Assembly: GCA_003996215.1 (NCBI GenBank)
Contig: QJPP01003561.1
Location: forward strand, 1 to 64,000
Direction of reading: 5' to 3'
Source: Jaltomata sinuosa
Taxonomy: Eukaryota > Streptophyta > Magnoliopsida > Solanales > Solanaceae
DNA: 64,000 nucleotides
Shown here: in pieces, positions 22,505-34,377 of the stretch
Layout of the letters: each line of letters begins with the position of its first letter
How positions within the stretch are numbered: position 1 is the stretch's first letter
Notes under the pieces: model-generated
What the model was told of the DNA's origin: nothing
Seen by the model: the letters and a program-made list of their open reading frames with translations, nothing else
Database searches by the model: none
Program-made: the position numbers and the translations under genes

Positions 22505-25370
22505 TATTTTTCTCTGATTTTTGGGGAAATCTGGGAATTCGAGGTGAAAGAAAGCAATAATCATTATTATACTTGAGTGTTTTCTGGTGTTTACTGTATT
22601 TTCGGAAAGAAAATTAATGTTTCGTCGGAAGTCGCTAAAAATCTCAATTCTTCATCTCAGTCTTGCTGCCTAGAGACATGTAAATCGTCGACCCTCCTTT
22701 TCCCTTTTCTCATATTTCTACTAGTGTGATGATTTTAGGGTGGTTTCGACAGGTTTTGTTTGGAAATTTTTGCCTATTGTGATGAGGAATGGGAGGTGAA
22801 ATTCCACCACTAGCTTTATTTTTTTGTTAGTCCGTCTTTGTGTGAATTTTGCTGACTATTTGTTTGATGATTGAACATCGTTTCTGAACTATCTAACTTA
22901 AGGGTGATGGGTTGAACCTTGGGGAATAATCAATCCAGGGAGAAGCTTTGAACCCTAAAGTTTGGATCTCCCAGATGCTCTTAAAGACCCAAGGATCCTC
23001 ATTTTTTCCCTTTGTTGTTATTCTTTCTAATTGAAATACGTGTTTTCTCTATTTTTCATAACAGTCGATGGCTGAAACAGTCACCTAAATAAGGGATGAC
23101 GTTGTTCTAAGTCATATGCTCAAACTCCTATGATCTTCAATACCATATGAAGTATCAGGGGTCGAGCTTTGAAACAACTTATCAATTACTCTCAAAGAAC
23201 AATCTGTGGGATATGTTTAACACTCATTGATTTTCTTGCTACTTGGTATGTATTACATTGTTGATAAGCTTCAAATTTCAAATTTATTGAGGTCTATCAA
23301 TCATGTTTAAAAGGGGATGGCTGTCTAGTTCTTATTAAAGATCTTCTCTTCTTAAAGTTTGCTTCTATAAGATTGGCGATTCTATCGTTTTGTGACTGAT
23401 CTGTGGCAATGTCTATGTGCTCTTAAATGGTTTGTTTTGATTCATGGCATCGCTTAGTAAGGGTGTTCTTGATCTTGGCTATTCTTGTCTTGTTTTGTTT
23501 TCTAAAAGAAGTATTGGGAGCAAGACATCTTTGTCTCGGTTGTTCTATATAATAGCTTATTGGGGACGTAGCTAAGTGTATTTAAATCTTATCCATTTTT
23601 GTTCATAATGAATGTAGTTATCCCTTGGCTGCTTTACATTTCTTTCTCTTTCTTTGGGTTAATAGAAGTAGTATGTTAGGATTCTGTTTGCTAAGAAGAA
23701 GTGTAGAAAGTGTTTGTCTAGCTTTTGTTTAGGCTAAAATCAGTAGTCCAGAGGCCATTCTCAAATGTCTTACAACAAGATATGGGTTGTGTTCTTATTT
23801 CCTGAATCCTTTTGATTGAATCTAAATGTATGAATTGATCTTTCAGTAAAAGTCTTTTCCATCAGTTAAATGTTGAGTCCTTTGAGAGATCCAAGCATCC
23901 TACTTAGTGAAAACTTGTCTCGATGTTAAAATTGCTTTAAATAATCTGCTAATGTCAATTTGTAATTAGTAGAGTTTCCAATATGTTCCTTGAAAGATAT
24001 AACTAGTTGGCAATATGTCATTGTTTCTTACTATGAGTCTATGAATTGGCTACTTTCAAATATACAAATTATTGTATCTTGTACAAGTTTTATTCATGAC
24101 TTATTGCTTGTAACTTGAATTTTGCTTTGAATTGATAATTAATCTTTTTCTTTTTCTTTCTATGCATGAAATCCCTCACTCTAGTCTTTAGACTCTTGCC
24201 TTGCATCTTCCCTTCTAGAGTCAACTAGTATACACTGATATAAATCGGTATACTAGTAATATGTAGCAACATACGAGTCATGTAGCTTATATACAGGAGT
24301 CAAGAAGAAAAGTGGATAAATGGAGGCTAATATACAGGATATACAGGTTGATGTACAAAGAAAGATGATGATATACCAGCTGATATACAACAAGAAAATG
24401 GACAAACGGTCCATTAAATTTCATTCCAAATCTGGACAGCTTTGAGATGGGCCAAAAGGGGCACAATTCTTACTCCTCTATTATTTGTAATCAATTGCAA
24501 TTATTTGTATTAACCCTAACTCTTTTAATTAACACAAATAGATCCCCAAAATGTTGTTATTTTAATTCTACCCTTGTTTAAACTTTGCAATATGTTTTAA
24601 CTCCAATCTAGCAATTCACCTTAGTTTTGTCAAGATGAGGAAAAATGGACTTTATGCTAAAACTCGTTTTTTTGATATATATGGATCCTCCAACAAAGAA
24701 TGTGTTTTTTTGCATGTCGAATAATATTACATAGGCTAAAACAATTTTTTCTTTATTGAGAATCCATCTTTCAAGTTAATTTAAAAATCTCTTTGGTTCA
24801 TTCTTTTCAAATCAATGCATCTTTTAAATCTTTCACTCAAAAGAGATTTCCTTTAAAATCATCCATTCTCCTTAAATAACCTTCGTCTTAGATAATTTCG
24901 CAATTTCATTTTATTTTCACTCTTAATTGAAAATTGTCCAAGTTTTTCTCCAAATAATTTACTCTTTAAGTGATTATTTTTAACTTAGCTATAAAGTAGC
25001 TCATTTTCTTGAAAATATGTTCTTGCAATATTTTCACTTGTTTTTTTAGTTCACTTTAAGTTAGCCAAATTCTTTTGGTCAACCGTTTTCCGATGGACGT
25101 TCTTAAGTGCCTTAAAAACTTTCTTAAGACGTTACTTGAACCCTTACCCATATTCTCTAATTTTAAAGATTTATTTCTATTTTTTAAGTCTTTTAAATTC
25201 TTTTAAGTTTTCTTAATTTCTTTATAAAAATTAAGTGGCGACTCGTTTTGTTTTAGAATTATTTTAAATTTTTCTTTAAGTTTTGAAATAATTTTAAAAA
25301 GTGTCAATAACCATTTTTATTTCCTTGTTATGTGAAAACAAATAACAAAATTTCGAAAAGGGATAAAACA
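22505..25370 (+). repeat. Ogre-like 5' LTR, truncated at its 5' side
   Basis: Matches 32556-36266 collinearly (for example TTTTCTCTGATTTTTGGGG at both starts and GGGATAAAACA at both ends). The part upstream of TTTTTCTCTG, which in the 3' LTR holds a TATA-like box, is missing: the LTR is cut by the LTR4 terminus at 22504. It lacks both the SINE and the 642 bp insertion of the 3' LTR and so shows the empty sites. No coding potential is seen. Confidence 0.82.
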
Positions 25371-25374
25371 GAAA

Positions 25375-25392
25375 TGTCGACTCTGCTGGGGA
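25375..25392 (+). other. Primer binding site, Ogre-like element (tRNA-Arg type)
   Basis: TGTCGACTCTGCTGGGGA lies four bases after the LTR end. It resembles the TGGCGACTCCGCTGGGGA site of Ogre/Tat elements, usually assigned to tRNA-Arg, with two differences. It fixes the element's orientation as plus and identifies the flanking repeat as a 5' LTR. Confidence 0.75.
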
Positions 25393-25940
25393 TTTATTTA
25401 GGTTCTAACCAAAAAATTTGAACTATTTTTGACTAATTTTATGTGACTAACTATTCAAAATATTGTAATAGTTAGTAAATTTTAATTGATATTTTCTTAT
25501 GTGTTTATTTATCGCAAATATAATGTCATTGCATCTTATAGCATATTTCACCACATGGCATGCAATATTATTTATATTTTTAGGGAGGTTCACGATCCCA
25601 TGGCCTCTCGCTATAAATAACACTTTCTCGAAAATACGATAGTTTACGAGTACGTCATGCGTCCAATGGCTATCGTATTTTCAACCCAAGTTGTCCACTT
25701 GGGACCCACTCTAGACACCTAGGGTAGAGCGAAATCCAAACTCAATTTTTAGGCATTACCCTAGGACGACCCAGTACCTTAGGGTATTGGGCCAATTAGA
25801 AAGACCACCTTGAGTCTATTGACCACGAGTCAATTACAGACGATCATTCTTACTTGTTTAAATTTGAAGGAGTATATGCGATTTGAATTAATCCATTATC
25901 GTCTGGGAGAGGGGGAATCTTAATTTATTTGTTTTGTAGG
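25393..25940 (+). other. Untranslated leader of the Ogre-like element
   Basis: AT-rich leader between the primer site and the ORF1 ATG. I see no gene here. A stretch with CTAGGGTAGAGC, CCTAGGACGACC and TACCTTAGGGTATTGGG forms several short dyads around 25710-25790. Confidence 0.45.
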
Positions 25941-26900
25941 ATGGCCTTACCGTGTCCTGCTAGAAGATTCCGAATGGTAACAATGTCGGATGACTTCCTA
26001 AAGGTTTGGTAGGAATGCATGAACAAGACCGATAAAAGGATCATCCGAGAGCATATTGGATATTTACCCTTCCTTATAAATATGAAGGCGTGGCCCAAAA
26101 TAATTCAAGTTTTGACCATATTTTGGGACAACAAAAATATGGTTTTTCAATTCGGGAGTGTAGTGTTGATCCCAACCATCGAGGAGGTAGTTGTAAGTTA
26201 TGAAAGTGTGGGTATGTGTGATAAAAGGAGAAGTTCGCCAGATAAGGAAGCATTTTTTATCAAGAATGATAGTTGGCTTGGGAAGATTGATAGACCAAAC
26301 ATACCCTTTCGGAAGTTATACTATTGGTTTGGATGCTACAATTCTTTCAAGAAGTTAGGCCACGAGTTTGAATCTGAAAAAGAGTTGAAAAGTCGAAGAG
26401 CCTTTGCATTTTCCGTATGCCTTCTAGGAACCATGTTATTTCCTCAAGGGCCAAATGATACTATCCATCCGATTGTAGTCATGGTCACACACTCCATCTT
26501 CTATGGAATCAAATATGGGACGTACGTCAAATTTCATACACTAGCTCCCATGATACTTATGGATATTTATCGAGCTTTGGGTAAATGCCAAGAAGGTGGA
26601 CGATTCTTTCAAAGGTGCAACTTAATTCTACAATAGTGGATGATCAAGAATCTACTCAAAGGTTCTTACACCGAGGAATTGGACCATTTGATGAGGTTGG
26701 ACAATTTTGCATCCCATGGTATGTGGCTCACTATAAATAACTACAAGCGAAGACCCAACCAAGGATTTTGGTTCACTCAGTTTCGTGGTTTGAAGGATGA
26801 CAATATTCAATGGGTAATCAGAGATCTCCATCCAAGAAAATATATCACTCGAGGTGACACACTGCCTTTCTTGGTGCTTATAGACCTTAGGGGAACTAGG
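25941..26900 (+). pseudogene. ORF1 of the Ogre-like element, 5' part (DUF7745-like), broken
   Basis: Ogre-type elements carry an extra ORF of unknown function upstream of gag. This frame starts at an ATG at 25941 (MALPCPARRF) and has a stop at 26010. It reopens at 26019 for 205 codons, has a second stop at 26634, and continues in the same frame to about 26900. Recognisable stretches are AWPKIIQVLTIFWDNKNMVF, PTIEEV and FLVLIDLRGT, resembling the DUF7745 family found in plant repeat proteins (family name recalled, not searched). Coding similarity stops abruptly near 26900, where minus-strand protease sequence begins; the continuation of ORF1 lies on the minus strand from about 32310. Confidence 0.65.
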
Positions 26901-27339
26901 CGGGTCCTATTTGGATGTACAGGATAATTTCTCCAATAGTGTCCCTTTGACCTCCATCAAAAGCTCTTACGTTGACCCTGCTCTGGCGAATCTTTTCTAG
27001 ATCATACTCCAACTGGGTGAGTATTGAAAATGGAAAGATGTTCAACCCCGATCCGTCATTGATCCATACCCTATTCACAATCTTCTCTTGACTCTTGATA
27101 GTGATATGCAAGGCTTTGTTGTGCATCATACCTTCAAAAGGCAACTCATTGTCACTAAAGCAAATGCGATGACCTCCTAGGACTCGGCTTAACATGGCGG
27201 TCAGATTCTAATGTACTAGTACCTATTGGTACATAAGCTTCTTTCAAGACTCTGAGAAATGCCTGTCTGTGGTACTGGGAACTCATGAGTAACGCCCAAA
27301 TAGAAATCTGGGTGGGGGTCTTCTCCAAATGCTTCACAA
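26900..27339 (-). pseudogene. Retroelement aspartic protease fragment (Ogre-like), inverted
   Basis: On the minus strand LGGHRICFSDNELP leads into the protease core. VWINDGSGLNIFP occupies the position of the usual (I/V)(D)(D/G)GS active-site stretch, so the catalytic region is altered from the common form; then ILYIQIGPA follows, where the fragment ends at the breakpoint. The frame is broken near 27195 against the upstream part (27155-27337). RT should follow in an intact element but is absent. Confidence 0.6.
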
Positions 27340-29680
27340 TGGAGTACTCTTTTCACTGCATTCTTCTCCAAAATTCTTCTGCTTCACCTTTGATGATTGG
27401 TTTCTTTTGTTGGTCTTTTTTGTAAGCATCATTCACCAGATTATCGGGGATATAACATCTTCCCGACCTTGTCATACCATGGGCTACGGCAGCCTCAACT
27501 ATGAATTCTTTTTCTGCTGGTACCAAAGTGAAAGCTTGCTGAGGTGCTGCCAACACAATGAATTGCGGCTTCTCCGTGATACTCAAGGCAGCCACATACT
27601 TCTCCAACTCTTCTGGATTTCCAGGATCGGATGGGATTATGGATTCGCTTATGACCCAGTCTTCTTCTATATCGATCATATTCACAGCGGCTCATCCGTG
27701 ATTTGGGAGTGGATTATTGTTAACATTTTGTGGCGTTGTCTGCAATGAGACCACCCTTTGATAAATCAAATCCTAAATCTTATGCCTCAGGTTAATACAA
27801 TATTTAGTACTGTGTCCGACGCCCCCAGAATGGTAAGCACAATGCCGATCAACTTTAAAGAAATGAGAGTCGGGTTTACCTGGTTTGGATTGAATGGGCT
27901 GAATAAATCTGGCGGCCTTCACTCTCTCGTACAACTGAGTTCTAGTTTCAGCTAGCTGGGCAAATGTTTGAGGAACTTTCTTTTCTAGATTAGGGCGAGG
28001 GAGGTTGGTACGAAACCAAGCGATTGTTTTGGTTTTTGGGAGCCTTTTGAAACACTTGAAAGTTTTGAGAAGGAGCTTGGTAAGTGGGTTGCATATTTGG
28101 TTGTGGAGCTTGGTAAATGTGTTGCATATTTGGTTGTGGAGCTTGGTAAATAGGCTGAGTATAGAAAATCGATTGAGGGTTTTGTGGAGCTGGGGGAGGG
28201 GTTGTTGGAACAAGTGATTTTTTATGGTTGGCTCCAAAGGGCTTCTTTGGTTTCATGCTAGGACTAGAAGATACCGAAGACACCTTCTCCCTCTTCTTCC
28301 TAGGAATTCCTACCGATCCTGAGGAGGCTGGGACCTTGGCAATCTTGCCACTATGAAGACCTTCTTCTACAATTTCACCGATGTTGACTAGGTCGGCAAA
28401 CTTTGCTTTAACTATTGATATCATTTTGTCATAAAATTCTGACTTTTGATAGCGCATAAACACCGCTTATCTCTTCTTCTATTATGAGAGGCTGAACTCT
28501 CACCGTCTCTTTCCTCCATCGATAAGTATAGTATTTGAGGTCGTAGTTTGATTTTTGTCTGATGCATCCTAGAGAATATTGATCCGGGATGACCTCCACA
28601 TTGTATGCAAATATTTGAGCAAAGTCTCTGGAAAGGTCACTCCACCTAGACCATTTCTTCAGTTCCTGAGAGGTGAACCATTCTAAAGCCTCTCCGCTCA
28701 GACTTTGGCTGAAAAGCCTCCTTAACAGAGTGTCATTCTTCCGGGCACCGACCATTTGGTCGCAGTAACTTCTCAAATAAGTCTCAAGATTCTCAACACC
28801 GTTGAAGGCATTGAACTTGGGAATCTTGAATCCTTCTGGCAAGTCCATTTTGGGATGGATACAGAGATCATCATAGTCATAGCCTTTCTCGTAAGGCAAA
28901 CCTCGAAACTCTCTAATCTTGGCTATTTCTTCCTTTATTTGTACCATGTCATGGTCGTGTTTCTTTTCTGTGGCTCTCAACTCTTTTTCCTTCTCCTCAT
29001 AGTGATCCAGTTTAGGGTTTTCCTGGAGAGCAGTGTATGGTTCTACCATAGCGTGGAAAGTGGTTGGTGGTATGTATTGGATGGGTGGGGGTTGGATGTA
29101 TAGAATAGAATTTGGGTATGTGGGGGTATAGTTGTGCGGGTTAGTGATATTAGGATGGTTATTCTGGGAGTTCTAGGTTTTTGTTTGCATATTTTGATAG
29201 TTTGGAGGGAGGTTTTGTGAAAGGTAGGCGATTGGGTTGTTGCTCTGGTTAGTGTGATAGACAGAAGGAGTATGGATTTGATACGAGGATCCAATATGAG
29301 GAGGGTTATTGGAGAGGTTCGTTGGAAAGTCTAAGTGTGCAGGCAGGAGGGATATTCCTTGGGCAGTTCTCAGTTAATGGGGAATTAAGTGGAGGAATCT
29401 GGAAAGAGGGCTAAGAGTTGCCCAAAGCTGGAGTGTTGGCAGCGATAGCCAAACTAGCCATATCTTTGGCCTTTTGTACTTCTTCTTGCATCTTTTCCAA
29501 TTTTCTTGCAAGCTCTGCAATCATTTTGCTTTGTTCAGCGATAACATTGTCTCTCACAGCCAAAGCGTTCTCTTCTTCACTATTAGTTATTTTCCCTTTA
29601 GAAAACTGAAGGTTAGAGGATGAATCCAAATGTGCCTTTGAGCGGGTGAAGTAAGGATGTTTGGGCAATTTCATCAACAC
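27340..29680 (-). pseudogene. gag of the Ogre-like element, inverted and broken
   Basis: Starts near 29680 with PYFTRSKAHLD, a TRSK-type Gag start, followed by a coiled-coil segment (29411-29600), a proline/tyrosine-rich linker (29043-29300) and the capsid region at 28429-29049 (MDLPEGFKIPKFNAFNG; LSGEALEWFTSQ; WSDLSRDFAQIFAYN). A linker with repeated YQAPQPNMQ units spans about 28060-28160, then a zinc-finger-like CAYHSGGVGHSTKYC near 27830 and an acidic segment with MTRSGRCYIPDN near 27460. Frame changes occur near 29045, 28440, 28000 and 27700, and the linker has several stops. It packages element RNA in family members; this copy is dead. Confidence 0.7.
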
Positions 29681-30264
29681 AAATAACTTTCTATTACCTG
29701 TTGAAGCAAAAATAACTCAAAGGATGATAGCTTAGATCCCGTCAATGATAAGTAATATAAGATATCCGACTGGAAATAAACACATAAGAATTGTATTAAA
29801 CACATAAAATTGCTTTCCATCAAGGCAAATTGATCCATAAGGTTATTTTGACTCAAAGTCTCGATGGACAGGATTTTTCCTATCGATTTTGGATAAGTAG
29901 ATTTTATTAGAAAGGTTGACTTGTTGATCTTGTGGCATCTTTGTCTTGTCGTACCTTCTGAATTTTATGACATCCTTGTAAAAGTGGCGAAATGAAAATT
30001 TCCTAAAGATAGGGGCCGGGCCTTGAAGGCTGCCTAGGTATCTCACGAAAGAGAACTCAGGCCCTACATAGTTCGAATGGTTAAAAGGGATATATTTTCA
30101 TTTCATTTCTTCCACTATCCCTTGATTACAAAGGAAAAAGTAAAAACGACAAAAGGAAATAACTACAATAACTTTGCTACTTTTAAAGCTTCTTTTGGAT
30201 AGTGACGGGTCTTCCAAACTCTTCTTGATCTTCTTTTTCAAAGATAATATGGTTGAAACTCAAT
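29681..30264. other. Noncoding stretch between the two inverted Ogre-like ORFs
   Basis: No supported gene. The small minus ORFs at 29674-29856 and 29843-30046 have no recognisable similarity. Confidence 0.4.
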
Positions 30265-31203
30265 CTAGATCCTTCCTGCATCTATGATATCTTCAAGGTC
30301 AATCCTGAAAGTGCGATAATTCTCTATGTCATGCCCTTCAGCTCCCGCATGGTAGAGGCATATTTCCTTGTAACTGCGCCAAGCTTGGGATATTTTTCCC
30401 GCCTTTCTTTCAATTGGCTCGATGATACCAGTGTGGACTAGCTTGAAGTAGATGTTGAGGTATATGTCATAACATACAGTGAAGTCATATTGACGAATCA
30501 GGTCAGCCTGAATGCTTGGCATTCCTGGCCTTACCCTATCGCAAATTAGTAGAGAGTGAGGTCCCCATATGTGGCTAATTTGCCCATTGTTGATCATTTC
30601 ATAAATCCTAACCCTTATCATTGTACACTCATTGGTGGTATACCCCCTTTGGCATGGGTTGTAAGCGCACCTCTTTTGCTCATCCTTGGGGTTATACCAA
30701 AAACCCGGGGTTTGATCAGGTTGCAAGATTCCCTTCATTTCTAGAGCTAGGAAGATGACTGTGCATGTAACAATTCTGGGCCTCTGGCCATTTGCCCGTG
30801 TGTGAGCTTTGAGAATGATATTTTCTTTTCCTGGCTTGAACCTAGTTGGCCAAACGGGATCATCCCTAATGTTAGCCCAGTAATCTGAGATGCGGTTGAA
30901 AGGCTGGATTTGTTCGTCATTTTCTCCCATAGATTCTTTATCATTCCCTACGGTTGATGCTGACCTCTTGAGTTCCAATTGGTACTTTTGATCCGTTTGG
31001 TTGATTTTTTCTTCTGTCTGGGCTATTATTGTGTCAACGTTGGCTATCCTTTCTTCCATGAGGGCTATCACTTTATCAACTTTTGTGGACCTAGCTATCA
31101 ACTTTCCTTCCATTTTCTTAGCTTCCTTGATTTGTTCCTTCATTCTGTTGATTTCCTGATTGATCTCTTCCATTCTCTTGCACATCATTTCTTTCGTGTC
31201 CAT
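30265..31203 (-). CDS. 312-codon ORF of the Ogre-like element with coiled coil and two zinc-finger-like motifs
   Basis: The longest undamaged frame in the inverted block. Residues 1-80 are charged and heptad-like (KRMEEINQEINRMKEQIKEA), predicting a coiled coil. The middle holds WPTRFKPGKENI, then CAYNPCQRGYTTNEC and later CLYHAGAEGHDIENY. Both resemble the C-x2-H-x-G-x2-GH-x-T-x2-C pattern of the knuckle in the neighbouring gag, but each has lost metal ligands. Each is followed by a similar R/D-hydrophobic-MI/II-x-G-I tail, so the protein looks internally duplicated. It sits between ORF1 and gag in element order. I do not recognise a named function; a Gag-related or second-ORF product is the best guess. 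Start at 31203 chosen as the first ATG before the coiled coil. Confidence 0.5.
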   Translation of the reverse strand: MDTKEMMCKRMEEINQEINRMKEQIKEAKKMEGKLIARSTKVDKVIALMEERIANVDTIIAQTEEKINQTDQKYQLELKRSASTVGNDKESMGENDEQIQPFNRISDYWANIRDDPVWPTRFKPGKENIILKAHTRANGQRPRIVTCTVIFLALEMKGILQPDQTPGFWYNPKDEQKRCAYNPCQRGYTTNECTMIRVRIYEMINNGQISHIWGPHSLLICDRVRPGMPSIQADLIRQYDFTVCYDIYLNIYFKLVHTGIIEPIERKAGKISQAWRSYKEICLYHAGAEGHDIENYRTFRIDLEDIIDAGRI

Positions 31204-31699
31204 GACAAGTCAACCTTTCCTAAGAGATAGGAGAGAAGTCCTTAGGCTTGTTTTAAGAGATTTTGGATTTTCTGGGAAACTTGAGAAACTCGAGGAATAA
31301 TTTTGGTCGGACTTTTGTGCTTGTGGGTTTATATTTTGCTTATGGTGTTCTAAAAAAGAAAAAAATGGCATGGAGTGGACCAATTTTCCTTGATTCAAGC
31401 AACACACATAGCACATAAAGCAGTTTATATTGCAATAATATTACAGTGAATATCGCATCCTAACTTGGGTGACCCTTTTGTGCCAAGGGTAGGCCTAGCG
31501 TATTTGAAGGAGATATATGACTTTAAGTTGACCCATTACCCCCAAAATATACTTTCGTTAATAATAAAAGGAGACAAAGTTTTTACAACTAAATAGCAAA
31601 TGGGGATACAACTTTTAGGGAATGGGAAAATGTGAGAAATAAATGAACCCACGCATGGGATGAAAATAAGCAAACCCACGCAGGGGTTGATGATAAATA
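31204..31699. other. Noncoding stretch between ORF1 3' part and the 312-codon ORF
   Basis: No supported gene. It includes short near-repeats of CCCACGCA(T/G)GG near 31650-31690. Confidence 0.4.
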
Positions 31700-32310
31700 A
31701 CTCTAACTCCCAGAAGGTACTGCATCAGTCCTCGCTCTTTTGGCCTTGTCCACTTAATTCCATATGAAGTACCTATCCATAACCAAATGAGCTTCGGCCA
31801 TCAACGTCCTACTCCCGAAGTCCATCCCTCCTATGCTCTCAATTTGCCAACCCATGCGATCATCTAACTCGGTCAAACAATGTCTAGCATCTTCTAATTC
31901 TTGCCTAGTATGCTTCAATTCTTCTTTCAGTTATTGTATGGTTATACCATCTTCCTTGGGTCGCAGGATGTGTGCCACTTCACTCCTTGTGCATTGTTTT
32001 TGAAGTCTGTGAAGCCGGATTTAGTGCTCGGACTCAACATCAACCACTCGATAAGGCATATTTTGACATGGTTCAATAGTCCCAGCAAGGTTTTTCTTCA
32101 TCCACTCCTTATATGTCTCACTACATGGTGGTTCTAGCCTATCTTCGGCCTTAGACTCCTCAACCTTATTTTTATTCCACTCTCTACGAGCCATGTCCTT
32201 GAATGCCACCACATTATCCTTGGGATCGGTTATGAACTTAGCCATTTTTCCTACTTGGAGCATTTCTTGCTTTAAACCAAATTGCCTATGAACTCTAGCA
32301 GGGACAAAAT
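31700..32310 (-). pseudogene. ORF1 of the Ogre-like element, 3' part, inverted
   Basis: Minus-strand coding from about 32310 begins FVPARVHRQFGLKQEML and continues through VGKMAKFITDPKDN and YKEWMKKNLAGTIEP to a stop after DVESEH at 32021. Degraded similarity-like segments reach about 31730. The first residues are what would be expected to follow the plus-strand ORF1 fragment that ends near 26900. Confidence 0.55.
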
Positions 32311-32490
32311 TTCAAGTAATCACGGCGAATGATCTTCAAAATTACCGGTTCATGATGGAATCGTATCCCTCCCCGGTACAAGCGTCGCCTCATCAGGTGA
32401 ATTTTTGAATTTGGATTTCAAAATCCTCAAAGTTTTATCCAAAATTTCCCTCCATTTTCCACTCGTTGGAAACTCCTAAATCCTCTACCA

Positions 32491-32496
32491 TATAAA
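32491..32496 (+). promoter_or_regulatory. TATA-like box in the Ogre-like 3' LTR
   Basis: TATAAA within CTACCATATAAACCCC. A transcription start about 30 bases on (near 32520) would place the R region shortly before TTTTTCTCTG, where the truncated 5' LTR begins. Position and role are inferred. Confidence 0.4.
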
Positions 32497-34377
32497 CCCC
32501 TCACTCTCATTGTGAAGAAGTGAGTTTTCAGATAGTAAAAATCATGGAGAGTCTTTTTCTCTGATTTTTGGGGAAATCTTGGAATTCGAGGTGAAAGAAA
32601 GCAAGAATCATTATTATACTTGAGAGTTTTCTGGTGTTTACTGCATTTTTAGAAAGAAAAATTGAGTTTCTTCGGAAGTCGGTAAAAACCTCAATTCGTC
32701 ATCTCAGTCTTGCTGCCGAGAAATAGGTAAACCGTCCACCCTCCTTTTTGCTTTTCTCTTATTTCTAATAGTGTAATAATTTTAGGGTGGTTTCGACTGG
32801 TTTTGTTTGGAAATTTTTTCCTATTGTGATGAAGAATGGGAGGTGAAATTCCACCACTAGCTTTATTTTCTTTTTAGTCTGTCTTTGTGTGAATTTTTCT
32901 GACTAATTGTTTGATGATTGAACATCGTTTCTGAATTATCTGACTTAAGGGTGATGGGTTGAACCTTGGGGAATCATCGAGCTAGGGAGAATCTTTGAAC
33001 CCTCAAGTTTGGCTTCTCCCAGATGCTCTTAAGGACCCAAGGATCCTCATTCTTTCCCTTTGTTGTTATTCTTTCTAATTGAAATATGTGTTTTATCTGT
33101 TTTTCATAAGAGTCGATGGCTGAAACAGTCACCTAAATAAGGGATGACGTTGTTCTAAGTCATATGCTCGAACTCCTATGATCTTTTATACCATATGAAG
33201 TATCAGGGGTCGATCTTCGAAACAACTTATCAATTACTCTCAAAGAACAATCTGTGGGATATGTTTAACACTCATTGGTTTTCTTGCTACTTAATATGTA
33301 TTACATTGTTGATAATCTTCAAATTTTGGATTTATTAAGGTCTGTCAATCATGTTTAAAAGGGGATGGCATTCTAGATCTTGTTAAAGATCTTCTCTTCT
33401 TAAGGTTTGCTTCTATAAGATTGGCGATTCTATCATTTTGTGACTGATCTGTGGCAATGTGTATGTGCTCTAAAATTGTTTGTTTTGATTCATGGCATCG
33501 CTTAGTAAGGGTGTTCTTGATCTTGGCTATTATTGTCTTGTTTTATTTTCTGAAAGAAGTATTGGGTGCAAGACATCATTGTCTCTGTTGTTCAATATAA
33601 TAGCTTATTCGGGACGTAGCTAAGTGTATTTAAATCTTATCCATTTTTGTTCATAATTAATGTAGTCTTCCCTTGGCTGCTATACATTTCTTTCTCTTTC
33701 TTTGGGTTAATAGAACTAGTATGTTAGGATTCTGTTTGCTAAGAAGAAGTGTAGAAAGTGTTTGTCTAGATTTTGTTTAGGCTAAAATCAGTGGTCCAGT
33801 GGCCATTCTCAAATGTCTTACAACAAGATATGGGTTGTGTTCTTATTTCCTAAATCCTTTTGATTGAATCTAAATGTATGAATTGATCTTTGAGTAAAAG
33901 TCTTTTCCAACAGTTAAATATTGAGTCCTTTGAGAGATCCATGCATCCTACTTAGTGAAAACTTGTCTCGAGGTTAAAATTGCTTTAAATAATCTGCTAA
34001 TGTCAATTTGTAATTAGTAGAGTTTCCAATATGTTCCTTGAAAGATATAACTATTTGGAAATATGTCATTGTATCTTACTATGAGTCTATGAATTGGCTA
34101 CTTTCAAATATACAAATTGTTGTATCTTGTACAATTTTATTCATGACTTATTGCTTGTAACTTGAATTTTTCTTTGAATTGATAATTAATCCTTTTCTTT
34201 TTCTTTCTATGCATGAAACCCCTCACTCAAGTCTTTGGACTCTTGCCTTGCATCTTCCCTTCTAGAGTCAAATAGTATACACTAATATAAATCAGTATAC
34301 TAGTAATATGAAGCAGCATATGAGTCCTGTAGCTATTATACAGGAGTCAAGAAGAAAAGTGGATAACTTGAAGCTCA

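Larger units (their letters stand above)
26900..32310 (-). other. Inverted internal block of the Ogre-like element
   Basis: All coding similarity here is on the minus strand, opposite to the LTR/primer-site orientation, and its order from 32310 down to 26900 is ORF1 3' part, second ORF, gag, protease, the order expected for an Ogre-like element read forward. The ORF1 halves meet in sense at the two breakpoints: LIDLRGT at about 26895 plus, and FVPARVHRQFG at about 32300 minus. An inversion of this block is the simplest explanation. Confidence 0.65.

Noticed and set aside
25941..26927. A host gene for a DUF7745-like protein
   Set aside because: It has two in-frame stops, lies directly behind an LTR and primer site, and its continuation lies inverted within the same element.
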